A DNA stretch of 64,000 nt from Hydractinia symbiolongicarpus (taxonomy: Eukaryota > Cnidaria > Hydrozoa > Anthoathecata > Hydractiniidae). Below, piece after piece: positions 14,801-26,897 of this stretch. The notes under the pieces were generated by a model. The model was not told the origin of the DNA, did no database searches, and was given only the letters and a program-made list of their open reading frames with translations. Numbering within the stretch: position 1 is the first letter of the stretch; each line of letters begins with the position of its first letter. The stretch is from assembly GCF_029227915.1 (NCBI RefSeq), contig NC_079876.1:39353828-39417827 (forward strand), read 5' to 3'. The position numbers were made by a program, and so were the translations under genes.

Positions 14801-17800
14801 AAGTCAAAAGTATACAAGGAAAGTACCCAGTGAGTAAACTCATTTCCCTAACGAATTTTTAAATTATTTTTTCACCACTAAAACGCATGCGACTTATAGT
14901 TTTCAAAAATGTTTTCATTTTTGATGAGAAGCTGAATAAAAGAAGTTTAATCGCCGGCAAACGAAAACCTGCGATTTCCCGTAAATCCCGGACTCGGCCC
15001 GTATACTCAAAAGCATACAAAGAAAGTACCCAGGGTGTAAACTCATTTCCCGAACGATTTTTTAAAGTTTTTTTTCACCACTAAAACGCATGAGACTTGT
15101 AGTTTTCAAAAATGTTTTCATTTCTGATGAGACGCTGAATAAAAGAAGTTTAATCGCCGGCAAACGAAAACCCGCGATTTCCCGTAAATTTCGGACTCGG
15201 CCCGTATAGTCAAAAGTATACAAAGAAAGTACCCAGGGAGTAAACTCATTTCCCGAACGATTTTTTAAATTATTTTTTCACCACTACAACGCATGAGACT
15301 TGTAGTTTTTAAAAATGTTTTCATTTTTGATGAGACGCTGAATAAAAGAAGTTTAATCGCCGGCAAACAAAAATCCGCGATTTCCCGTAAATCCCGGGCT
15401 TGGCCCGTATAGTCGAATGTATACAAAGAAAGTACCCAGGGAGTAAACTCATTTCCCGAACGATTTTTTAAATTATTTTTTCACCACTAAAACGCATAAG
15501 ACTTGTAGTTTTCAGAAATCTTTTTATTTTTGATGAGACGCTTAATGAAAGTGGTTTAATCGCCGGCAAACGAAAACCTGCGATTTCCCGTAAATCCCAG
15601 ACTCGGCCCGTATAGTCAAAAGTATACAAAGATAGAACCCAGGGTGTAAACTCATTTCTCGAACGATTTTTTAAATTATTTTTTCACCACTACAACGCAT
15701 GAGACTTGTAGTTTTTAAATATGTTTTCATTTTTGATGAGACGCTGAATAAAAGAAGTTTAATCGCCGGCAAACGAAAATCCGCGATTTCCCGTAAATCC
15801 CGGGCTTGGCCCGTATAGTCGAATGTATACAAAGAAAGTACCCAGGGAGTAAACTCATTTCCCGAGTGATTTTTTAAATTATTATCTCACCACTAAAGCC
15901 CATGAGACTTGTAGTTTTTAAAAATGTTTTCATTTTTGATGAGACGCTTAATAAAAGAGGTTTAATCGCCGGCAAACGATATCCCGCGATTTCCCGTAAA
16001 TCCCGGGCTTGGCCCGTATACTCGAATGTATACAAAGAAAGTACCCAGGAAGTAAACTCATTTCCCGAACGATTTTTTAAATTTTTTTTTCACCACTAAA
16101 ACGCATGAGACTTGTAGTTTTCAAAAATATTTTCATTTTTGATGAGACGCTTAATGAAAGAGGTTAAATCGCCGGCAAACGAAAACCCGCGATTTCCCGT
16201 AAATCCCGGGCTTGGCCCGTATAGTCAAAAGTATACAAAGATAGTACCCAGGGAGTAAACTCATTTCCCGAACGATTTTTTAATTTATTTTTTCACCACT
16301 AAAACGCATGAGACTTGTATTTTTCCAAAATGTTTTCATTTTTGATGAGACGCTGAATAAAAGAATTTTAATCGCCGGCAAACGAAAACCTGCGATTTCC
16401 CGTAAATCCCGGACTCGGCCCGTGTAGTCAAAAGTATACAAAGAAAGTACCCAGGGAGTAAACTCATTTCCCGAACGATTTTTTAATTTATTTTTTCACC
16501 ACTAAAACGCATGAGACTTGTATTTTTCAAAAATGTTTTCATTTTTGATGAGACGCTGAATAAAAGAATTTTAATCGCCGGCAAACGAAAACCTGCGATT
16601 TCCCGTAAATCCCGGACTCGGCCCGTGTAGTCAAAAGTATACAAAGAAAGTACCCAGGGAGTAAACTCATTTCCCGAACGATTTTTTAATTTATTTTTTC
16701 ACCACTAAAACGCATGAGACTTGTAGTTTTCAAAAATGTTTTCATTTTTGATGAGACGCTGAATAAAAGAATTTTAATCGCCGGCAAACGAAAACCTGCG
16801 ATTTCCCGTAAATCCCGGACTCGGCCCGTGTAGTCAAAAGTATACAAAGAAAGTACCCAGGGAGTAAACTAATTTCCCAAACGATTTTTTAAATTATTAT
16901 TTCACCACTAAAGCCCATGAGACTTGTAGTTTTTAAAAATGTTTTCATTTTTGATGAGACGCTGAATAAAAGAAGTTTAATCGCCGGCAAACGAAAACCC
17001 GCGATTTCCCGTAAATCCCGGACTCGGTCCGTATAGTCAAAAGTATACAAAGAAAGTACCCAGGGAGTAAACTCATTTCCCGAACGATTTTTTAAATTAT
17101 TTTTTCACCACTACAACGCATGAGACTTGTAGTTTTAAAAATGTTTTCATTTTTGATGAGACGGTGAATAAAATAAGTTTAATCGCCGGCAAACAAAAAT
17201 CCGCGATTTTCCGAAAATCCCGATCTCGGCCCGTATAGTCAAAAGTATACAAGGAAAGTACCCAGTGAGTAAACTCATTTCCCTAACGAATTTTTAAATT
17301 ATTTTTTCACAACTAAAACGCATGAGACTTATAGTTTTCAAAAATGTTTTCATTTTTGATGAGACGCTGAATAAAAGAAGTTTAATCGCCGGCAAACGAA
17401 AACCTGCGATTTCACGTAAATCCCGGACTCGGCCCGTATACTCAAAAGCATACAAAGAAAGTACCCAGGGTGTAAACTCATTTCCCGAACGATTTTTTAA
17501 TTTATTTTTTCACCACTAAAACGCATGAGACTTGTAGTTTTCAAAAATGTTTTCATTTTTGATGAGACGCTGAGTAAAAGAATTTTAATCGCCGGCAAAC
17601 GAAAACCTGCGATTTCCCGTAAATCCCGGACTCGGCCCGTGTAGTCAAAAGTATACAAAGAAAGTACCCAGGGAGTAAACTAATTTCCCAAACGATTTTT
17701 TAAATTATTATTTCACCACTAAAGCCCATGAGACTTGTAGTTTTTAAAAATGTTTTCATTTTTGATGAGACGCTGAATAAAAGAAGTTTAATCGCCGGCA

Positions 17801-18358
17801 AACGAAAACCCGCGATTTCCCGTAAATCCCGGACTCGGCCCGTATAGTCAAAAGTATACAAAGAAAGTACCCAGGGAGTAAACTCATTTCCCGAACGATT
17901 TTTTAAATTATTTTTTCACCACTACAACGCATGAGACTTGTAGTTTTTAAAAATGTTTTCATTTTTGATGAGACGCTGAATAAAAGAAGTTTAATCGCCG
18001 GCAAACAAAAATCCGCGATTTCCCGAAAATCGCGATCTCGGCCCGTAAAGTCAAAAGTATACAAGGAAAGTACCCAGTGAGTAAACTCATTTCCCTAACG
18101 AATTTTTAAATTATTTTTTCACCACTAAAACGCATGAGACTTATAGTTTTCAAAAATGTTTTCATTTTTGATGAGAAGCTGAATAAAAGAAGTTTAATCG
18201 CCGGCAAACAAAAATCCGCGATTTCCCGAAAATCGCGATCTCGGCCCGTAAAGTCAAAAGTATACAAGGAAAGTACCCAGTGAGTAAACTCATTTCCCTA
18301 ACGAATTTTTAAATTATTTTTTCACCACTAAAACGCATGAGACTTGTAGTTTTCAAAA
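11865..18358 (+). repeat. 16-unit (3,247 bp) tandem duplication
   Basis: Copy 1 is about 11865-15111 and copy 2 about 15112-18358. Exact offset markers are ATTTCGGACT (11941, 15188), AACGCATAAG (12244, 15491), and unit starts 12655/15902 and 14075/17322. Copies differ at only scattered bases, for example AGGGATTAAAC near 12191 against AGGGAGTAAAC. Near 18205 copy 2 leaves the pattern for one unit, described separately. Confidence 0.85.
18005..18343 (+). repeat. Unit doubled inside copy 2 of the 16-unit block
   Basis: The stretch beginning CAAAAATCCGCGATTTCCCG with the rare GAAAATCGCGATCTCGG appears at about 18005 and again at about 18208, 203 bp apart. In copy 1 the second position (about 14957) instead holds CCTGCGATTTCCCG followed by CCCGGACTCGG. 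After about 18344 the two copies agree again. Total length is unchanged, so one unit segment was overwritten by its neighbour, as expected of gene conversion or a double exchange. Confidence 0.7.
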
Positions 18359-18491
18359 ATGTTTTCATTTCTGATGAGACGCTGAATAAAAGAAGTTTAA
18401 TCGCCGGCAAACGAAAACCCGCGATTTCCCGTAAATCCCAGGCTTGGCCCGTATAGTCAAAAGTATACAAAGATAGTACCCAGGGAGTAAA

Positions 18492-21166
18492 CTCATTTCC
18501 CGAACGATTTTTTAATTTATTTTTTCACCACTAAAACGCATGAGACTTGTAGTTTTCAAAATGTTTTCATTTTTCATGAGACACTGAATAAAAGAAGTTT
18601 AATCGCCGGCAAACGAAAACCTGCGATTTCCCGTAAAACCCGGTCTCGGCCCGTATAGTCAAAAGTAGACAAAGAAAGTACCCAAGGAATAAACTCATTT
18701 CCCGAACGATTTTTTAAATTATTTTTTCACCACTAAAACGCATGAGACTTGTAGTTTTCAGAAATCTTTTCATTTTTGATGAGACGCTTAATGAAAGTGG
18801 ATTAATCGCCGGCAAACGAAAACCTGCGATTTCCCGTAAATCCCAGACTCGGCCCGTATAGTCAAAAGTATACAAAGAAAGAACCCAGGGTGTAAACTCA
18901 TTTGGCGAACGATTTTTTAAATTATTTTTTCACCACTACAACGCATGAGACTTGTAGTTTTTAAAAATGTTTTCATTTTTGATGAGACGCTGAATAAAAG
19001 AAGTTTAATCGCCGGCAAACGAAAATCCGCGATTTCCCGTAAATCCCGGTCTCGGCCCGTATAGTCAAAAGTATACAAGGAAAGTACCCAGTGAGTAAAC
19101 TCATTTCCCTAACGAAGTTTTAAATTGTTTTTTCACCACTAAAACGCGTGAGACTTGTAGTTTTCAAAAATGTTTTCATTTCTGATGAGACGCTGAATAA
19201 AAGAAGTTTAATCGCCGGCAAACGAAAACCTGCGATTTCCCGTAAATCCCGGACTCGGCCCGTATAGTCAAAAGTATACAAAGATAGTACCCAGGGAGTA
19301 AACTCATTTCCCGAACGATTTTTTAATTTATTTTTTCACCACTAAAACGTATGAGACTTGTAGTTTTCAAAATGTTTTCATTTTTGATGAGACGCTGAAT
19401 AAAAGAAGTTTAATCGCCGGCAAACGAAAACCTACGATTTCCCGTAAATCCCGGACTCGGCCCGTATAGTCAAAAGTAGATAAAGAAAGTACCCAGGGAG
19501 TAAACTCATTTCCCGAACGATTTTTTAAATTATTTTTTCACCACTACAACGCATGAGACTTGTAGTTTTTAAAAATGTTTTCATTTTTGATGAGACGCTG
19601 AATAAAAGAAGTTTAATCGCCGGCAAACGAAAACCCGCGATTTCCCGTAAATCCCGGACTCGGCCCGTATAGTCAAAAGTATACAAAGAAAGTACCCAGG
19701 GAGTAAACTCATTTCCCGAACGATTTTTTAAATTATTTTTTCACCACTACAACGCATGAGACTTGTAGTTTTTAAAAATGTTTTCATTTTTGATGAGACG
19801 CAGAGTAAAAGAAGTTTAATCGCTGGCAAACAAAATCCGCGATTTCCCGTAAATCCCGGGCTTAGCCCGTATAGTCGAATATATACAAAGAAAGTACCCA
19901 GGGAGTAAACTCATTTCCCGAACGATTTTTTAATTTATTTTTTCACCACTAAAACGCATGAGACTTGTAGTTTTCAAAATGTTTTCATTTTTCATGAGAC
20001 ACTGAATAAAAGAAGTTTAATCGCCGGCAAACGAAAACCTGCGATTTCCCGTAAAACCCGGTCTCGGCCCGTATAGTCAAAAGTAGACAAAGAAAGTACC
20101 CAAGGAATAAACTCATTTCCCGAACGATTTTTTAATTTATTTTTTCACCACTAAAACGCATGAGACTTGTAGTTTTCAAAATGTTTTCATTTTTCATGAG
20201 ACACTGAATAAAAGAAGTTTAATCGCCGGCAAACGAAAACCTGCGATTTCCCGTAAAACCCGGTCTCGGCCCGTATAGTCAAAAGTAGACAAAGAAAGTA
20301 CCCAAGGAATAAACTCATTTCCCGAACGATTTTTTAAAATATTTTTTCACCACTAAAACGCATGAGACTTGTAGTTTTCAGAAATCTTTTCATTTTTGAT
20401 GAGACGCTTAATGAAAGTGGATTAATCGCCGGCAAACGAAAACCTGCGATTTCCCGTAAATCCCAGACTCGGCCCGTATAGTCAAAAGTATACAAAGAAA
20501 GAACCCAGGGTGTAAACTCATTTGGCGAACGATTTTTTAAATTATTTTTTCACCACTACAACGCATGAGACTTGTAGTTTTTAAAAATGTTTTCATTTTT
20601 GATGAGACGCTGAATAAAAGAAGTTTAATCGCCGGCAAACGAAAATCCGCGATTTCCCGTAAATCCCGGTCTCGGCCCGTATAGTCAAAAGTATACAAGG
20701 AAAGTACCCAGTGAGTAAACTCATTTCCCTAACGAAGTTTTAAATTGTTTTTTCACCACTAAAACGCGTGAGACTTGTAGTTTTCAAAAATGTTTTCATT
20801 TCTGATGAGACGCTGAATAAAAGAAGTTTAATCGCCGGCAAACGAAAACCTGCGATTTCCCGTAAATCCCGGACTCGGCCCGTATAGTCAAAAGTATACA
20901 AAGATAGTACCCAGGGAGTAAACTCATTTCCCGAACGATTTTTTAATTTATTTTTTCACCACTAAAACGTATGAGACTTGTAGTTTTCAAAATGTTTTCA
21001 TTTTTGATGAGACGCTGAATAAAAGAAGTTTAATCGCCGGCAAACGAAAACCTACGATTTCCCGTAAATCCCGGACTCGGCCCGTATAGTCAAAAGTAGA
21101 TAAAGAAAGTACCCAGGGAGTAAACTCATTTCCCGAACGATTTTTTAAATTATTTTTTCACCACTA
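18492..21166 (+). repeat. 8-unit (1,620 bp) duplication, two adjacent copies
   Basis: The stretch from about 18492 to 19546 matches 20112-21166 at exactly 1,620 bp (8 units less 4 bases). Private markers are TTTGGCGAACG (18901, 20521), AAATTGTTTTTTCACC (about 19125, 20745) and AACGTATGAG. After 19547 the offset grows to 1,823 bp, as shown by CGCTGGCAAACAAAATCC at 19821 and 21644. The second copy therefore carries one extra unit, of the CAGAAATCG subtype, near 21167-21360. Confidence 0.8.
19991..20394 (+). repeat. 202-bp unit doubled in tandem
   Basis: TTCATGAGACACTGAATAAA occurs at 19991 and 20193, 202 bp apart. The surrounding unit, including the missing A in TTTTCAAAATG and the variant CCCAAGGAATAAAC, is the same in both up to the end of the T/A island. 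This is a one-unit tandem duplication at the junction of the two 8-unit copies. Confidence 0.75.
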
Positions 21167-22542
21167 AAACGCATGAAACTTGTAGTTTTCAGAAATCGTT
21201 TCATTTTTGATGAGACGCTTAATGAAAGTGGTTTAATTGCCGGCAAACGAAAACCTGCGATTTCCCGTAAATCCCAGACTCGGCCCGTATAGTCAAAAGT
21301 ATACAAAGAAAGAACCCAGGGTGTAAACTCATTTCGCGAACGATTTTTTAAATTATTTTTTCACCACTACAACGCATGAGACTTGTAGTTTTTAAAAATG
21401 TTTTCATTTTTGATGAGACGCTGAATAAAAGAAGTTTAATCGCCGGCAAACGAAAACCCGCGATTTCCCGTAAATCCCGGACTCGGCCCGTATAGTCAAA
21501 AGTATACAAAGAAAGTACCCAGGGAGTAAACTCATTTCCCGAACGATTTTTTAAATTATTTTTTCACCACTACAACGCATGAGACTTGTAGTTTTTAAAA
21601 ATGTTTTCATTTTTGATGAGACGCTGAGTAAAAGAAGTTTAATCGCTGGCAAACAAAATCCGCGATTTCCCGTAAATCCCGGGCTTGGCCCGTATAGTCG
21701 AATATATACAAGGAAAGTACCCAGGGAGTAAACTCATTTCCCGAACGATTTTTTAAATTATTTTTTCACCACTAAAACGCATGAGACTTGTAGTTTTCAG
21801 AAATCTTTTTATTTTTGATGAGACGCTTAATGAAAGTGGTTTAATCGCCGGCAAACGAAAACCTGCGATTTCCCGTAAATCCCAGACTCGGCCCGTATAG
21901 TCAAAAGTATACAAAGATAGAACCCAGGGTGTAAACTCATTTCTCGGACGATTTTTTAAATTATTTTTTCACCACTACAACGCATAAGACTTGTAGTTTT
22001 TAAATATGTTTTCATTTTTGATGAGACGCTGAATAAAAGAAGTTTAATCGCCGGCAAACGAAAATCCGCGATTTCCCGTAAATCCCGGTCTCGGCCCGTT
22101 TAGTCAAAAATATACAAGGAAAGTACCCAGTGAGTAAACTCATTTCCCTAACGAATTTTTAAATTATTTTTTCACCACTAAAACGCATGAGACTTGTAGT
22201 TTTCAAAAATGTTTTCATTTTTGATGAGACGCTGAATAAAAGAAGTTTAATCGCCGGCAAACGAAAACCTGCGATTTCTCGTAAATCCCGGACTCGGCCC
22301 GAATAGTCAAAAGTATCCAAAGAAAGTACCCAGGGTGTAAACTCATTTCCCGAACGATTTTAAAATTTTTTTTCACCACTAAAATGCATGAGACTTGTAG
22401 TTTTCAAAAATGTTTTCATTTTTGATGAGACGCTGAATAAAAGAAGTTTAATCGCCGGCAAACGAAAACCCGCGATTTCCCGTAAATTCCGGGCTTGGCC
22501 CGTATAGTTAAAAGTATACAAAGATAGTACCCAGGGAGTAAA
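21167..22542 (+). repeat. Satellite, mixed units between 8-unit copies
   Basis: About seven units. The block opens with a CAGAAATCG unit carrying GCATGAAACTTG and continues through CTACAACGC units to another CAGAAATC unit near 21800. A four-base shortening of the T island occurs near 22360 (CGATTTTAAAATTTT). No gene or unique sequence was seen. Confidence 0.75.
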
Positions 22543-23597
22543 CTCATTTCCCGAACGATTTTTTAATTTATTTTTTCACCACTAAAACGCATGAGACTTG
22601 TAGTTTTCAAAATGTTTTCATTTTTCATGAGACGCTGAATAAAAGAAGTTTAATCGCCGGCAAACGAAAACCTGCGATTTCCCGTAAATCCCGGACTCGG
22701 CCCGTATAGTGAAAAATAGACAAAGAAAGTACCCAAGGAATAAACTCATTTCCCGAACGATTTTTTAAATTATTTTTTCACCACTAAAACGCATGAGACT
22801 TGTAGTTTTCAGAAATCTTTTCATTTTTGATGAGACGCTGAATAAAAGAAGTTTAATCGCCGGCAAACGAAAATCCGCGATTTCCTGTAAATCCCAGACT
22901 CGGCCCGTATAGTCAAAAGTATACAAAGAAAGAACCCAGGGTGTGGACTCATTTCGCGAACGATTTTTTAAATTATTTTTTCACCACTACAACGCATGAG
23001 ACTTGTAGTTTTTAAAAATGTTTTCATTTTTGATGAGACGCTGAATAAAAGAAGTTTAATCGCCGGCAAACGAAAATCCGCGATTTCCTGTAAATCCCGG
23101 TCTCGGCCCGTATAGTCAAAAGTATACAAGGAAAGTACCCAGTGAGTAAACTCATTTCCCTAACGAAGTTTTAAATTATTTTTTCACCACTAAAACGCGT
23201 GAGACTTGTAGTTTTCAAAAATGTTTTCATTTTTGATGAGACGCTGAATAAAAGAAGTTTAATCGCCGGCAAACGAAAACCTGCGATTTCCCGTAAATCC
23301 CGGACTCGGCCCGTATAGTCAAAAGTATACAAAGATAGTACCCAGGGAGTAAACTCATTTCCCGAACGATTTTTTAATTTATTTTTTCACCACTAAAACG
23401 TATGAGACTTGTAGTTTTCAAAATGTTTTCATTTTTGATGAGACGCTGAATAAAAGAAGTTTAATCGCCGGCAAACGAAAACCTACGATTTCCCGTAAAT
23501 CCCGGACTCGGCCCGTATAGTCAAAAGTAGATAAAGAAAGTACCCAGGGAGTAAACTCATTTCCCGAACGATTTTTTAAATTATTTTTTCACCACTA
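22543..23597 (+). repeat. Third copy of the 18.5-kb block
   Basis: This matches 18492-19546 at an offset of 4,051 bp (20 units less 9 bases). Shared markers are TTCATGAGAC (22624 against 18573) and GTATGAGACTTG (23400 against 19349). It is more diverged than the 1,620-bp pair; one private change is GTGTGGACTC near 22942. It is therefore the older copy. Confidence 0.7.
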
Positions 23598-25629
23598 AAA
23601 CGCATGAGACTTGTAGTTTTTAAAAATGTTTTCATTTTTGATGAGACGCTGAATAAAAGAAGTTTAATCGCCGGCAAACGAAAACCCGCGATTTCCCGTA
23701 AATCCCGGACTCGGCCCGTATAGTCAAAAGTATACAAAGAAAGTACCCAGGGAGTAAACTCATTTCCCGAACGATTTTTTAAATTATTTTTTCACCACTA
23801 CAACGCATGAGACTTGTAGTTTTTAAAAATGTTTTCATTTTTGATGAGACGCTGAGTAAAAGAAGTTTAATCGCCGGCAAACAAAAATCCGCGATTTCCC
23901 GTAAATCCCGGGCTTGGCCCGTATAGTCGAATGTATACAAAGAAAGTACCCAGGGAGTAAACTCATTTCCCGAACGATTTTTTAAATTATTTTTTCACCA
24001 CTAAAACGCATGAGACTTGTAGTTTTCAGAAATCTTTTTATTTCTGATGAGACGCTTAATGAAAGTGGTTTAATCGCCTGCAAACGAAAACCTGCGATTT
24101 TCCGTAAATCCCAGACTCGGCCCGTATAGTCAAAAGTATACAAAGATAGAACCCAGGGTGTAAACTCATTTCTCGAACGATTTTTTAAATTATTTTTTCA
24201 CCACTACAACGCATGAGACTTGTAGTTTTTAAATATGTTTTCATTTTTGATGAGACGCTGAATAAAAGAAGTTTAATCGCCGGCAAACGAAAATCCGCGA
24301 TTTCCCGTAAATCCCGATCTCGGCCCGTATAGTCAAAAGTATACAAGGAAAGTACCCAGTGAGTAAACTCATTTCCCTAACGAATTTTTAAATTATTTTT
24401 TCACCACTAAAACGCATGAGACTTGTAGTTTTCAAAAATGTTTTCATTTTTGATGAGACGCTGAATAAAAGAAGTTTAATCGCCGGCAAACGAAAACCTG
24501 CGATTTCCCGTAAATCCCGGACTCGGCCCGTATACTCAAAAGTATACAAAGAAAGTACCCAGGGTGTAAACTCATTTCCCGAACGTTTTTTTAAATTATT
24601 TTTTCACCACTACAACGCATGAGACTTGTAGTTTTTAAAAATGTTTTCATTTTTGATGAGACGCTGAATAAAAGAAGTTTAATCGCCGGCAAACGAAAAT
24701 CCGCGATTTCCCGTAAATCCCGGTCTCGGCCCGTATAGTCAAAAATATACAAGGAAAGTACCCAGTGAGTAAACTCATTTCCTTAACGAATTTTTAAATT
24801 ATTTTTTCACCACTAAAACGCATGAGACTTGTAGTTTTCAAAAATGTTTTCATTTTTGATGAGACGCTGAATAAAAGAAGTTTAATCGCCGGCAAACGAA
24901 AACCTGCGATTTCCCGTAAATCCCGGACTCGGCCCGTATAGTCAAAAGTATACAAACAAAGTACCCGGGGTGTAAACTCATTTCCCGAACGAATTTTTAA
25001 ATTATTATCTCACCACTAAAGCCCATGACACTTGTAGTTTTTAAAAATGTTTTCATTTTTGATGAGACGCTTAATAAAAGAGGTTTAATCGCCGGCAAAC
25101 GAAATCCCACGATTTCCCGTAAATCCCGGGCTTGGCCCGTATAGTCGAATGTATACAAACAAAGTACCCAGGAAGTAAACTCATTTCCCGAACGATTTTT
25201 TAAATTTTTTTTTCACCACTAAAACGCATGAGATTTCTAGTTTTCAAAAATGTTTTCATTTTTGATGAGACGCTGAATAAAAGAATTTTAATCGCCGGCA
25301 AACGAAAACCTGCGATTTTCCGTAAATCCCGGACTCGGCCCGTGTAGTCAAAAGTATACAAAGAAAGTACCAAGGGAGTAAACTAATTTCCCAAACGATT
25401 TTTTAAATTATTATTTCACCACTAAAGCCCATGAGACTTGTAGTTTTTAAAAATGTTTTCATTTTTGATGAGACGCTGAATAAAAGAAGTTTAATCGCCG
25501 GCAAACGAAAACCCGCGATTTCCCGTAAATCTCGGACTCGGCCCGTATAGTCAAAAGTATACAAAGAAAGTACCCAGGGAGTAAACTCATTTCCCGAACG
25601 ATTTTTTAAATTATTTTTTCACCACTACA
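23598..25629 (+). repeat. Satellite, about ten mixed units
   Basis: All satellite, with subtypes found elsewhere: CAGAAATC units, CTACAACGC units, and units with AGTCGAATGTATAC. A rare CACGATTTCCCG change lies near 25107. I did not find a convincing internal higher-order period, and no gene or unique sequence. Confidence 0.75.
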
Positions 25630-26897
25630 ACGCATGAGACTTGTAGTTTTTAAAAATGTTTTCATTTTTGATGAGACGCTGAATAAAAGAAGTTTAATCG
25701 CCGGCAAACAAAAATCCGCGATTTCCCGTAAATCCCGGTCTCGGCCCGTATAGTCAAAAGTATACAAGGAAAGTACCCAGTGAGTAAACTCATTTCCCTA
25801 ACGAATTTTTAAATTATTTTTTCACCACTAAAACGCATGAGACTTGTAGTTTTCAAAAATGTTTTCATTTTTGATGAGACGCTGAATAAAAGAAGTTTAA
25901 TCGCCGGCAAACGAAAACCCGCGATTTCCCGTAAATCCCGGACTCGGCCCGTGTAGTCAAAAGTATACAAAGAAAGTACCAAGGGAGTAAACTCATTTCC
26001 CTAACGATTTTTTAAATTTTTTTTTCACCACTAAAACGCATGAGATTTGTAGTTTTCAAAAATGTTTTCATTTTTGATGAGACTCTTAATGAAAGTGGTT
26101 TAATCGCCGGCAAACGAAAACCCGCAATTTCCCGTAAATCCCGGGCTTGGCCCGTATAGTCAAAAGTATACAAAGATAGTACCCAGGGAGTAAACTCATT
26201 TCCCGAACGATTTTTTAATTTATTTTTTCACCACTAAAACGCATGAGACTTGTAGTTTTCAAAAATGTTTTCATTTTTGATGAGACGCTGAATAAAAGAA
26301 TTTTAATCGCCGGCAAACGAAAACCTGCGATTTCCCGTAAATCCCGGACTCGGCCCGTGTAGTCAAAAGTATACAAAGAAAGTACCAAGGGAGTAAACTA
26401 ATTTCCCAAACGATTTTTTAAATTATTATTTCACCACTAAAGCCCATGAGACTTGTAGTTTTTAAAAATGTTTTCATTTTTGATGAGACGCTGAATAAAA
26501 GAAGTTTAATCGCCGGCAAACGAAAACCCGAGATTTCCCGTAAATCTCGGACTCGGCCCGTATAGTCAAAAGTATACAAAGAAAGTACCCAGGGAGTAAA
26601 CTCATTTCCCGAACGATTTCTTAAATGATTTTTTCACCACTACAACGCATAAGACTTGTAGTTTTTAAAAATGTTTTCATTTTTGATGAGACGCTGAATA
26701 AAAGAAGTTTAATCGCCGGCAAACAAAAATCCGCGATTTCACGTAAATCCCGGTCTCGGCCCGTATAGTCAAAAGTATACAAGGAAAGGACCCAGTGAGT
26801 AAACTCATTTCCCTAACGAATTTTTAAATTATTTTTTCACCACTAAAACGCATGAGACTTGTAGTTTTCAAAAATGTTTTCATTTTTGATGAGACGC
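25630..26897 (+). repeat. 6-unit block repeated at 30.3-31.6 kb
   Basis: This matches 30297-31567 at an offset of 4,667-4,670 bp (23 units). The step of three bases comes from a TTT insertion at about 30510 in the downstream copy. Shared markers are CCAAGGGAGTAAAC, GAGACTCTTAATGAAAG and CCCGCAATTTCCCG. Confidence 0.75.
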
